Assembly: GCA_030015575.1 (NCBI GenBank)
Contig: JASDDO010000014.1
Span: 170,533,911-170,597,910, forward strand
Reading direction: 5' to 3'
Source: Agapanthus africanus
Lineage: Eukaryota > Streptophyta > Magnoliopsida > Asparagales > Amaryllidaceae
DNA: 64,000 nucleotides
Shown here: positions 44,298 to 55,885 of the stretch, piece by piece
How positions within the stretch are numbered: the first letter of the stretch is position 1
Layout of the letters: each line of letters begins with the position of its first letter
Notes under the pieces: model-generated
What the model was told of the DNA's origin: nothing
Seen by the model: only the letters and a program-made list of their open reading frames with translations
The model's database searches: none
Made by a program: the position numbers and the translations under genes

Positions 44298-47200
44298 GTG
44301 GAAAGTATACTCGTGTTTAACAAGGGTCTCGTGCATATCCGAGACTACGGTCCACTGTGCCCGGGACATAACCCTGTCAGCCGTGCTGCTAGGCCCATGA
44401 CCTAAAGTATGTGTTTATATATATATATATATATATCACTGATAGCGAATGATCATCCTTTAAATTACTGTACCTCGCTAAATACGAGTTCAATTCCACC
44501 TTGATTTCCCCATTTCCCAGGTTATAGTATGAATTCATGTATTAGATAGGTTGTGAACAAATATGTATCGCTGTCACTTTCAATCACTTTTCCACTTATC
44601 AATATCACTGTCATATTTGCCACAACCCAATCACTAACCCTAATATATCGATAATGCAAATCAATTGCTAGGTTTCAATGTGAATGAGCACTATGCAGCA
44701 GCTATAAAGCAAACACGAAAATATGCAAAAATGCACTGAACATTTATTCACTATTTCAATGATGACCAATGCCATATAACTTGTAAAATTTACGATAAAT
44801 CACTCGTATGGAATCAACCAAAATAATATAAAAGGCGTACAATGTACACTTGATTATCTAAACAGTAAAATTAATTTCAGATCAATCGGGATTCAGGTTA
44901 GGGAATTATCATCATTTGAAGGTAGCGATCGCTTGCTGAAATTCCAGTTTCAGAACTGGAAGCCCAACTTCGCGCACATTTTATCAGTGATTACGTTCAG
45001 ATTCAGGTATTACCCTAGTTGAATAAAATCTAGTTCTGTCAATTAACTTTCCAATGCATCAGATGGATCATCATTAGCACCTCTGTATTAGAAGTTATGT
45101 TCAGTTTAATGTGATGGTGTAAGAAATATTACTGCAGAAACTGCAGAACACAGCGACACTCTAAAATACAATTTAAATATCAAACGGCGGTAAAAATGCA
45201 TGGGACCAGATTAAATTGTTATCTAATTAAGTTATGTAAACGACCATATGGGGATCCATGCATTTTCAGTTTTACACAGGTATGTACAGGTGCTTAAATT
45301 CAGGTTTCGCCCTTAGAATGCCGCCTCGGACTGCAGTCCAGAGCCGTATTTCCCTTCATTTTTCAGTGTCATGAAATTGCAATATTCAATAACTAATTAC
45401 ATAGGGTTATTGGTTATCTAGTTAGGTTCGATACAAGCCTTGGAACACCATGATTAGATTTATATTTAATTAACTACTAATTTTACAACATGATATGTAC
45501 GGTGATTTTCAGATTTGATGTAACCAATTGGGATGTCATTTTATATTCGATGCCTTAACTATTTGATCCCAATTTCTTATACATCACTCGTTAACAGCAA
45601 TCGAAACTTCTAATAATAAAATTGGGGGATTTTTAATAGGGTCTTGGATAGGGTAATCGCATCGAGCACTCGATGCGTGTATATGAACGCTATCTACTTT
45701 TACATACACTCATCAAACATTTTACCAATTAAATTATTAGACTATATTTATTAAACTATATATGTACATAGCATGATTTGAACAAGTGAAGGAGGTTCAT
45801 TTGCCTTCAGTCACTTGATATAGAAGCGACGAACGTGCAGAGTTTGTCTCGACCCACGAGACGGCGCGATTCTGGGCACAGGCACGGCGCGGGCGCGATA
45901 CGCGGTGACTCAGTACAGGACGCGGTGGCGACGCGGGCGTGATACGGTAGTGGACGTGGCGATGACACGGGCGCAACATGGTACTGGGCACGGTCTTGAC
46001 TCGGTGCGTGGTCCGGGAGCCGCACTGGATCGGGTACGGTGTGGCATGGGGCTGGCACGACGTGGCAATGGGACTGGGTACGACGTGGCACGGGGACTGG
46101 GCACGGGGCGCGACTTGAGCGTGATACACACTGCGACGGACATGTGCGGTGTTGCGACGATGAGTGCATTGACGACCATGATGGTCACAGGGACCGAGGC
46201 CACGACTTAGACGACAACTCCGGTGACCGGAACAGCGGACACAGCGACTGCAACAGGTGCTCGATAAAATGCCGGGGCTTGATGCTGACGTCGTTTTGGG
46301 TTCAACAGTGGCAGAGCTCGACGATGGTGAGCAGAGGGGAGTTAGGTGACTGTGAGGAGTCGAGCGATGACGCAGTCGGAGGTGGTGCAGGGTCTCGGCT
46401 GTTTGGAGTGGAGGAGGAGCTCGCGTGCAAAGTGGGTCTTGGCTTTGGTTGCAGGTGATGGTTGCATGGGAAGGCCGGCGGTTGGTGATGTTGACGATGA
46501 GGGATGGAGATGGTGGCCAGCGGCGTGAGGAGGTTGCGAAAATGGGTCGGTGATGGTGGTAGCTCGGGCTCGGGATTGTGGCTGAGTAAGGAAGGTTGGT
46601 GGCTGTTGGGTTTAGGTGCGGGCTTGCTCGTCGGAGGTGGTGCTAGCGGCGACGTGGAGGTCAACGTCGACGTGGATGGAGGCGATGGGCTTGTGGGTTG
46701 TTGTCGCGGGGTTGGTGGAGGCGAGTCGAGGCGGGCGAAGGTAGGGAGCGGGGACGGTGACGAGAACGGGTGAGGCTTGCTGGAGGAGATGATGATTGAG
46801 GCGGTGCAAGGGGGTTGAGGCGTGGGGCTTGGCTCAAGGAGCTACTGGAGAACGAGGGCACGATGGAGACTAAGGAGCTTGGCTTGGCCGAAGGAGAAGA
46901 CGTCGACGTGGTCGGGTGTTCGATGCTCAGTTTCTAGTGGGTCTCATCGGGGTACTGGGGTAGCTTCAACGGTAAAGGCAGCTGGTGGTCGGCGGCTGCG
47001 GGTGTCGACGTGGGCGAGATGGCTGTGGTGGTGTTGGTGAGAGGTGGTCGCAAGAGAAGGAAGGCGACGCGGAGCTTGTTAGAGTCTTGAAGGAGGAAAT
47101 GGAGGGGATCTCGGGGTGCAGCGACGTGGTGAGGGCTGTTAGGTGTGAGGTCGACGGGGAGAGGTTGCATGGGGATCGGAGCTCAGGTGAGGGTGCAAGC

Positions 47201-47771
47201 GAGGGTGAAGGGAGAAGCTTGAGTTGTGAGAATGAGGGAGATAGAGAGTGAGGGTTAGGGAGAGAGAGAAAGCTGTTGAGAGAGGAGCGGGTCGAGGGAG
47301 ATGGGGGAGTTGGCAAGAGAGGGGAGCTGGTTGTGGGGGTGCGCGGGTCTCGAGGAGCGCAAAAGGGAGGGGGACGTTGAGGAGTGCGGTCGTGGGGCGA
47401 GCACGGGTCATGGGGAAGTGGGCATGGCCGTTGGGGAAGTAGGTGCAGGTCTCGTGGTATGGGTGCGAGGAGCGGGGGAAGCGGGGAAACGAACGTTGGA
47501 AATGGGCGGGAAACGAGGGGGGCGAGGAAGAAGAAGAGAGTAAGTGGGCGTGAGGAATTGGGTCGGGTTGGGTTCGGGTTCAGGTAGAGTCGGTTCATGG
47601 GCCGGGCTTGGGGTAGAAAGAATTAGGAAAATAAATCATTAAAAGGTTAGGGTTTAATTAGGGTAAAGGTTTATAAATTAGGTTATAGGAAAATATAGAA
47701 AATTAAGTAGAAAATTTGAGGAAAATATTTATAAAAATACGGTCACGATATAATCGAAACTGGGTATTACA
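44298..47771 (-). repeat. LTR J: truncated Tekay-like LTR inside element F
   Basis: In element orientation it starts TGTAATACCCAGTTTCG at 47771, as in elements C and F, and runs left to about 44298, where it stops in the middle of the block GTCTCGTGCATATCCGAGAC that other LTRs hold about 600 bases before their end. A TA microsatellite lies at 44414-44436. The right third is GC-rich. It separates the protease and integrase parts of F. It is a partial LTR, and no interior of its own is seen. Confidence 0.75.
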
Positions 47772-48273
47772 AATAGCTACCAGTCTAGCATCTGCATAGT
47801 GCCCTTCGCTGCTTTGTATGGACGGAAGTGTAGATCACCGTTAAGTTAGGACGATATTGGGGATCGAGAACTTTTGGGCCCCGAGATGATTGTCGAGACA
47901 GTGGAGGTGATAAGAACAATCAGGGAACAATTACGCATAGCACAAGATCGGCAGAAGTATTGGGCTGATACGAAGAGAAGGCCGCTAGAGTTCCAATCAT
48001 AAGAACACGTGTTTCTGAAGATTTCTCCTTACCGGGGAGTGATAAGTTTTGGGAAATGCGGAAAACTCAGCCCGTGGTTCATAGGTCCCTTCAATATCCT
48101 CGAACGAGTTGGAGAGGTTGTGTATCACCTAGCCTTGCCCCCTTCTCTGGAAGGCGTACACAACGTTTTCCATATCTCGCAGTTGAAGAGATATGTCGGC
48201 GACCCTGGTCACGTTTTGGATCATTCCGAAATCACCGTAGGGACTGATCTAACCTATGAACAGCAGCCGGTTG
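47772..48273 (+). pseudogene. Element F integrase C-terminal part
   Basis: Plus strand: a segment like SYQSSICIVPFAALYGRKCR (47776-47835), EMIVETVEVIRTIREQLRIA, WADTKRRPLEFQ, then [76 protein letters not shown] and LTYEQQPVV. This is the end of the Tekay/Del integrase core and its C-terminal domain, closely parallel to element A. It stops where the next LTR begins. Confidence 0.85.
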
Positions 48274-49187
48274 TGTAATACCCAGTTCCGACTATACCGT
48301 AACCGTATTTTAATAAATAATTTCCCAAAATTTCCCCCTAAATTTTCATACATAATTTTTCTATATTTTTCTAAATATAATTTCTATATTTTCCTAATCT
48401 CTACCCCAAATTAAACCTTAACCTTTTATTTTCCTAATTCTTATTTTTCCTAACCCATTTTAAGCCCAGGCCCACTCCATCAACTAAATCCTAACCTTTC
48501 CCGACCTGAACCCGACCCGACCTGACCCGACCCGAACTCCCCATTCCCATGCCCACGTCTTCTTCCTCTCCTCCCTTCTCTTTTCCCGGCTACCTCGCGC
48601 TACCCTCCCCCATGACCCGCTCCTCTTCGCGATCCCCACGCCTCAATGACTTCCCCGCGATCCCCTCGCCTGCCTCGCCGATCTCTCAACAACCTCAACG
48701 TCTCTCTCCTCTCTTCCCAACACCCCTCTTCCTCCGATCGTAAGGACCCACCTTCGCTCGCTTCGACCCATTTTTTGACGCCGACGAGCTCAAGTCGCCA
48801 CTACATCACCATCGACCTCCTCGTAACCACCGACGACACCGACCCCCCATAAACTCCTCGGCTACAAACCCCGAGCTCCATCTCTCCTCATCGCCGACCC
48901 AGCACCACCGACGACCTCGCCTTCACCACGCACACCCACCGTCTTCATCGCGATGCCTAGCTGAGCTCCCCCTTCTTCTCATCCAACTCCAGAACCTACC
49001 ACCATTTCGAGGACGCCATCAACACCCACTGCCACCATCATCAACAACCTAACCCTGCAGCACCACCAAGCATCATAATCCAATGGCTGAGGTGAGGAGG
49101 CAACGGCAGCTAATCATGGGCAATCATTTAGGGCATGGATTTTTAGGGAATTTTCAACAGATTTTGGGATTTTATTGTTAGGGAAAA

Positions 49188-49204
49188 GACCCTATAAATA
49201 AAGA
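49188..49204 (+). promoter_or_regulatory. TATA-like element in the element F LTR
   Basis: ACCCTATAAATAAAG is a good plant TATA match about 0.9 kb into the LTR, followed by a CTCACACCTCAG stretch that could hold the start site. Confidence 0.6.
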
Positions 49205-50002
49205 CCTTCAAACTCTAATTTCTCACACCTCAGAAATCCAAAAATTCTGAAAAAATACACATGCCTTCGTATCGACGACGCCGATGCTATGGTTCCACCC
49301 AAGTATCGAGGAAAAATCCGAGCATGAAGCTATTGAGGATTTAGTACGAGCCTATATTTTCGACCCATCGGCATCCAACTCAAACAAAAGGTAGGATCCG
49401 CCTCTCTCCACTCATCTGTCACCTTCCTTCTTTTAATGATCTTAGTTTCAACTTCTAATCCCCAACCTTATATTAAAATGATATTAAAATATTTCTGCAT
49501 GTCTATTTTGGTACCCCTTAATAATAAGAATTTGACACCATACTTAAAATGGTTTAATTAATTACCCCTATATACGTGAATATTGCACCCTCATCCTACA
49601 TGGAATATGATATGCTTAAAGTTATAACTCATGGGGCATCAATCCACCCTTTTTGTACACCCACTTACCCATGTTACCAATAAGATCTCGAAATAGGTTA
49701 TTTCCACAAAATACCCTCATTTTATTAACATGTTGTATATATTTAAAATACTCATAGGATGTGAGATGTTTGGAACAATGCTTAGACACACTGAAATGAT
49801 ATATTTTTACTTGCACTCTTATCCACTAATTTACCTCAGTTTTGTTAAAATTCCCTACCCTTTTAAGAGGGGATAGTGCTAATCTAAATAATTATGCTAT
49901 AGTTTTTCAACTTAACTCCTTTCACTTAGAAAGGAATATTTTTAGTATAATTTTCTCAGCCTGTTAACTAAAGTTTAAGGGGAATATTTTATATCAATCA
50001 CC

Positions 50003-50170
50003 CCGTGGTTACTAGACAATCGTTCCTGAAAAGGACACAAATCCTGCCGCCCATGTGCAGCGGTTGTCAACGCGGAGTTGTTCTTGTAGAATATCACCTA
50101 TAATAAAATACCCTAATTAAATAGGGTAATGTTTTTCGTAAATACCTCGTGGTTGATAGGCAATCGTCCT
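50003..50170. repeat. About 140 bp tandem duplication in the F LTR, interrupted by E2
   Basis: The block CCTGAAAAGGACACAAATCC with CCGCCCATGTGCAGCGGTTG lies at 50025-50067 and again at 55894-55936. It is preceded in both by a CGTGGTT...CAATCGT(T)CC lead (50003 and about 50143). E2 inserted in the second unit. Confidence 0.8.
50166..50170. repeat. Probable target site duplication GTCCT of E2
   Basis: GTCCT precedes TGTTCTCCGCC and GTCCC follows GGTGGAAACA at 55891-55895. One of five bases differs. The tandem neighbour unit supports this as the insertion point. Confidence 0.75.
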
Positions 50171-51289
50171 TGTTCTCCGCCGAAAACAGCGAATTGGACG
50201 TTGGGACGTCTAGCTGAATTTTAGGGGCAGATGCTATTTGGTTTTATCCATCCACCTCTCCGAAAATGCCAAGTTGATTTATGGCACCGTGTATCGAAGG
50301 TTTAGATGGATGCGGCCGATATAACAGACTTCGTCAGATTCCCCCTCATTTGAGGGGTTTTTGATTGTGGGGACGCTCTTCCCTGCAGGCGCAAGCCCCT
50401 GCAGTTAATTACGCTACCGCATCGCGGTAACAACTTTCTCCTTCTCCAGATGGTCACTTCATGTCGTGTATGTTTGTTTTATTTTTGGTTGCCCGTGGAT
50501 TGTATACGGAGACTAATTTATGTTGTCGCCCGTAGGGCGTGGATTAGTCCAAATCCGTATTTTCTTTGATTTGGGTTTTGGTTTGGGTTTAAAGATCGTT
50601 AATCTCATTTGAGACTAAGATAAACGTTTGTTAAGGATACGTCAGTCTAATTTTAGACTAAGATCAACTTAACCATTTGTTAAGGATACGTTAGTCTAAT
50701 TTTAGACTAAGATCTACTTAACATGATCATTTAGATCCAACAAAAGAGCATTTGGGCTCTATTGTTTTAGTTTAGGGACTTTGCGGTCCAGTTTAAAGAC
50801 ATTATAGTCTGTAAAGTTTAAAGACATTATAGTCCATGAGCTTAAGGACCCCACAGTCCATAAAGTTTAAGGACATCATAGTCCATGAGTTTAAGGACCC
50901 CACAGTCCGTAAAGTTTAATGACATCATAGTCTAGTTTAAAGATACCATAGTGTATGGAATGTATGGTTGTCAGGACCCGTCACCTCTCTGAAGACGTTG
51001 AAGGATTACAACGACAAATATCAGAGGTGTGAAGAGATGTACCCTTGAACCAATATTGGTTGGGAGATTTGTAGTCCAATTTGGGATTAAGATAAAAAAT
51101 TTATGAGCATATGGGCTCAATTAATCTGAAGTAGGGTTCTGTGGCCACTTTGGGCTCGGCCCATTTAGTAAAAATGTTAAACATTTAACAATGCTGAGCA
51201 TTGGTTTAAGTTCTGACAGCCTTTTTGTCTTTTATTGAGTGCTGAGTACTTATCATAGCTCTGGGACTTTATTGTTTAAAGAACAGTTT

Positions 51290-51655
51290 ATGTTCTCTTA
51301 GCACCCACGTGAGGAGCACGTGGTGTGCTTGGCGCTGTGCGCCAGTTAATGAGCGCAGAGCGCTTCTGTTTAGGTAGCGCACACGTAAGGAGCATGTGGC
51401 GCACTTGGCGCTGAGCGCCAGTTAATGAGCACAGAGCGCTTCTGTTAAAGTAGCGCACACGTGAGGAGCACGTGGTGCGCTTGGCGCTAAGCGCTAGATC
51501 ATGAGCGCAGAGCGCTTCTGTTTAGGTAGCGCACACATGAGGAGCACGTGGCGCGCTTGGCGCTATGCGCTAGACAATGAGCGTAAAGCACTTCTTGTGA
51601 AATTTGGAGCGCTAAGGCTCTGCAACGCTGTGCGCAGGATTTGGAGCGCTGAGAC
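51290..51655. repeat. 75-90 bp array with GCGC palindromes and CACGTG in E2
   Basis: About four units with AGCGCAGAGCGCTTCTGTT, then GCACACGTGAGGAGCACGTGG, then TTGGCGCTGAGCGCCAG. The words TGGCGC-TGT-GCGCCA and AGCGC-AGA-GCGCT are perfect short palindromes. The array resumes in weaker form at about 55650-55840. Confidence 0.85.
51651..51655. repeat. Target site duplication GAGAC of solo LTR I (left copy)
   Basis: GAGAC at 51651-51655 recurs at 54826-54830, directly flanking the LTR inside E2. Confidence 0.92.
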
Positions 51656-54600
51656 TGTAAAACCCCGTTTCCATCAATGAAAATATTTTTCTATATTTTC
51701 CTTTTCCTTTTCCTCGTATTTGTATAGGAAACTGGTTGCTAGAGTGTCGTATTTAAATCTTTCTAAACCCTTAAAAATCAAAACCCAAAGTTAAAAACCA
51801 AATATATAATTTCCCACAATTTAAACCAAGCCCAACTGAAAATTTAAAGCTAAATATATACTAAAACCCTTCCTCAGCCCAGCCTTTTGCATTGTCCTTT
51901 TTCCAAAATTTATTTAAAACTAAATAAACCCAGCCCGTTCCCTCAACCTCAGCCCAAAGGAAATTCCTATTAAATTAAAACACAAAAACCTTTCCAAGCC
52001 CAGCACCCCAAACTCAGCCCAAACAAAGAAAATCATAAAAGCATTTAAATTAAAATCTCACCTTCCTTCGGCCCAGCCCAACACACCAAAACCCGACCCG
52101 CTCCTTTAACTCCCCTCCTTCTTCCCCCTCGTTACAAACTTCCCGCTCATTTCTCACGACCCACGACGCGCACGTTCCCCCACGTCGTCGCGCCGTTGCC
52201 CCATGCCCCGCGACCCCGGCCACGACTCCCTCAACCTCTTCTCGACCCTTTTCTCCTCTCTCCCTCTCTCTCGATCTCTCGTCCTCACTCCTCTCGTTCA
52301 CCCAACCCACTGCTTCGAGTTCCTCACGCCGCTCGACCCTCACCGACGACGATGACTACCACCCCTCAAACTCCCTCCCTCGCTCTCTTCTTTCCAGAAC
52401 TCACCCCATCATCGAGCCTCCCCTGCATCTTCAACCGCCGAACTCACCCCCTCGAACTCCCCTGCACACCCATTCGGCCACCCCTGCACCTCGATGCCGG
52501 CGAACCTCCACTAACCTGAACCAACTCGTCGACACCCCTACACCCTCATCAGCATCACGAGCACCTCCAAAACCTACAAACCTGAGCCCCACTACCCCCT
52601 CTCTCTCTCTTTCAAACCCTAAGCACCAAGCTCCGACACCCACTGTGCACATCGCCGGAGCGATGCTGCCGAACATCGTCGATCCCAGCACATTCCCGGA
52701 GATCCACAGAGCATCCCCTTCCGCTTCCAGTGAACACGAGCCACCCTCGGACAACTCCGACGACGAACCCGAACGCGAGCCGAGGCCGTGAATCCAAACC
52801 GCGCCGTTCATCGCGCGTTCGTGCCGCTGCCGCTGCCGTGCATCGCTAAAACGTCTCCAGGCAAGTACCCTACTTGCTACATGCAAATTTATTTCCGTTA
52901 CAAATCAAAACCGTATTAATTCCATGTTTACAATTCACGAAAACTTATATGACATAACTGTTCGATGCAAGATCCAAATGAAAACCTTCATTTAATTTGA
53001 TGGAACTCGATTGCATATTCTGGTCCGTGTGGCAATGAGCACTGTGTAGAAATTTTACTGGAAAATACGATTGTTAATGGCTTAAACGAACACCCCCAAA
53101 TACACCCGTAAAAACTGGGAATTTCCCGCACCTGAAATTTGTTAAAATCACAATTAATTGTGTACATATTGAAATGATGCATTCGAGGGCTCAAATCGAA
53201 GTCGACTCGACGGCCTGTAACCCTATGCAAGATCTTAATTGTTTCTGTACTGAAATTATGACGATAATTGGTTCGGAGAGCGGCTCTGGATTGCAGTCCA
53301 GAGCAACCCTGGTTATTGTTTTCTGCCCCGTAATGTTTACTACCTTGTTTCCTGAACTCGTATGTTGCGGAACCCTGCATTTTATTGAAGATCAGTCTAT
53401 TATATAAATAACGCAACTGATTTCACCCCGTTATATCATCGTTTGTTATTTAAACTGCAATTTAAAAGATCAGGACGTCTAGCAGTCCCAAACAGAAACA
53501 GAATTGACGTACTAGTGTTGAACAGTGCATAACTTTTGACGTACAGATGCTATTGAGAATCCGTCTATTGCGTTAAAAACCCTATTGAAAACCCTAGATT
53601 TCATTAAACTGTAGTGTCGCTAAATTCTGATCCCAACTGGGGGAAAATCGTGTCGCGAAACGGACGTTCAGTTCAGAAACTGAATTTCCTGCAGCGAGCA
53701 CTTAAATTGAAATGGCTGTAATTTGAATACCAGAAACCCGATTGTACTGAAACAAATTTCGATGAACTGATGATAGAGTTTACTTGTTATCGTATTTGTA
53801 TCATTTCGCTGAATTCTGAACATATAAATTACTATAATTTTTGTAAGATTATGACGTGCATATTGGTTCATAATATACATGACTTGTTAACGGCATAACT
53901 ACACATACCTTACCCAATTGCCATATACATAGTGTTAGTGCGCGTTATAATTCAGTGGACATTGCATTATCGTGCGTGAATGATATTGGTTTAGGATTGT
54001 CAAGTAAACCAATGGAAAGTGAATGATTCGTGACAGTGATTAATACAGTGAACAGTGACAAAACCGTGCTATTGGTGCATACTTGTACACGACTAAATCA
54101 TAATCATAAATAGTGTAAACCTGGGGAAAAAAGGGAAATCGAAGTGGAAAGAGTATCGTATTTAGCGGGACCGTGTTTTAGAGGATGATCATTCGAGCAG
54201 TGATATATATATTAGGTAGGATCTAGCGATCCGGCTGACAGGGTTATGTCCCGGGCGTGTGGGCCGTTGTTTCGGGTATGTACGAGACTCCTGTTAAACA
54301 TGATCCTCCTTTTCACTATATGATTTCAAACATGACTTAGAGACCGATAGGGACACAGATCATATTTTGCATCCTTTAGTGACATAGCGATTATCAGCAT
54401 TTTACTTTCACTGTTATTACCTTATTTACCTGTTTCACATCATTATTATAACATTGTTATTATGTCGCTCTGACGACCTGAGTATGCATGCTCAGACCTC
54501 GAGGAAGAACCAGCTCAGGAGTCGGATTTACCTTTCGAGCTGGTGGAGATCTAGTCTGGAGTACTTTTCTTCTTTCTGCTTTCCCTAAAGAGATCGTGTA

Positions 54601-54825
54601 ATCGAACTTGGTTAGTAACTCTTCTTGTTTATTTATAAATGGTGAACAATGAACTTGATGTAATAATTTAGTGATGTATTTCCTTTAATGCTGTGCTTTG
54701 TTTACTGATTACCATGTAATGTTAGAAGCCGAAGTGTGACTACGGCGGGATTATTCCTTGACCGTAGGAGCATGGCTGGCCTAGTCATCCCTCGTTTTCT
54801 GTATTTTGAGAAGCGGGACGTGACA
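51656..54825 (+). mobile_element. Solo LTR I, Tekay-like, 3.17 kb
   Basis: TGTAAAACCCCG to GGGACGTGACA with a perfect GAGAC target duplication and no interior. It resembles the LTRs of elements A and B along its length, and its end (54470-54825) carries the conserved GAGTATGCATGCTCAGACCT block. A solo LTR is known to arise by recombination between the two LTRs of one element. Minus- and plus-strand frames at 52000-52900 lie in the C/T-rich zone and are not gene-like. Confidence 0.9.
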
Positions 54826-54839
54826 GAGACGCTTCTTTA

Positions 54840-55885
54840 AACTTAGAGCGCTAGGGCTCTGCAGCGCTGAGGCGCTTCTTTTAATTAAAGCGCTAAGGCT
54901 CTTTTTAGGCAGATTTGCGCTTTGAGAATTAAATTTTCTTATATAAGAGACTTTGTCTCATGGATCTAAGAACAAAGTTCTTATTTTATAGGAGATATTT
55001 CAATCTCTTATGTTTTTGATGAAAGGCATTGCCTTTATGGATCTGTGATCCTAAGAGAATTGAATTATTCTCCCCCTTTTTATAATGAGATGTTATGATC
55101 TCTTTTGTGAAAGACAATTTGTCTTAAAGATCTTTGATCTAGCATAAGAACTAAGTTCTTTTTTTGATGAGATTTTTATCTCTCTGTTTTTACCTTGAAG
55201 AAAAGTTTTTTTTCTGCTGAGAGCTTGCTCTTCTCTCTGAACTTTCTCAAAGTTTGGGGGGGGGGTTCCTCTATATCAGACTTGAAATCTTGGGTCCTTT
55301 ATATAGTGAAGGCTGATTTGTTGAATCGGTTGAAGAGATCTTTTTCTCTAATTGATTTGGGGATTTTCCCACTGTTGGATCTTTGATCCTAGGGCTTCTG
55401 TTTTACAGAAGACAATCTTCTTGTTTTTAACAAGATTGGAAAATCTTTTCCCATACAGAATTTATTCTGTATCTTGGTGATTTTTAATCACCATTGGATC
55501 ATTGATCCAATGGTGCTCAGATTTACAGAGCACAATCTTTCTTTTTTAGAAAGATTCTGAGGAGTTTTTCCTTAACGAAATTTTATTCTGTTAATTTTAT
55601 GATTTATCATCTTCGTTGGATCTTTGATCCAACGGTGGAGAACATTTAGTTCTAGCGCTTAGCGCTCTTGTGCCTTGCACATGAGCGCTGCTTCAGAGCG
55701 CTGGCGCACTCGTGCTTTGCATGTGAGCGCTGCTACAGAGCGCTGGTGCACTTGGCGCTAACGCACTCGTGCTTTGCACGTGAGCGCTGCCTCAGAGCGC
55801 TGGCGCTCTTGGCGCGAGCGCTTTTATGAAGCGCTGCTTCATTTCAAATTTCAAAATTTGAACAGAGCTTTGCTCTGATTGGTGG
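54840..55885. other. Chain of about 40 short perfect palindromes in E2
   Basis: Nearly every 20-30 bases a different word is followed by a 1-6 base loop and its reverse complement. Examples: TAAGAAC-AAA-GTTCTTA (54967-54983), TGGTGATT-TTT-AATCACCA (55475-55493), a 12-base arm ACCATTGGATCA with a 1-base loop (55490-55514), AATCTTTCT arms with a 5-base loop (55534-55556), CGTTGGATC arms (55614-55634), TTCAAATTT arms (55843-55862). Adjacent words are unrelated and sometimes share bases. Confidence 0.9.

Noticed and set aside
46966-47598. 210-residue minus-strand frame in LTR J as a gene
   Set aside because: Same composition effect; it is Pro/Ser-rich without a domain.
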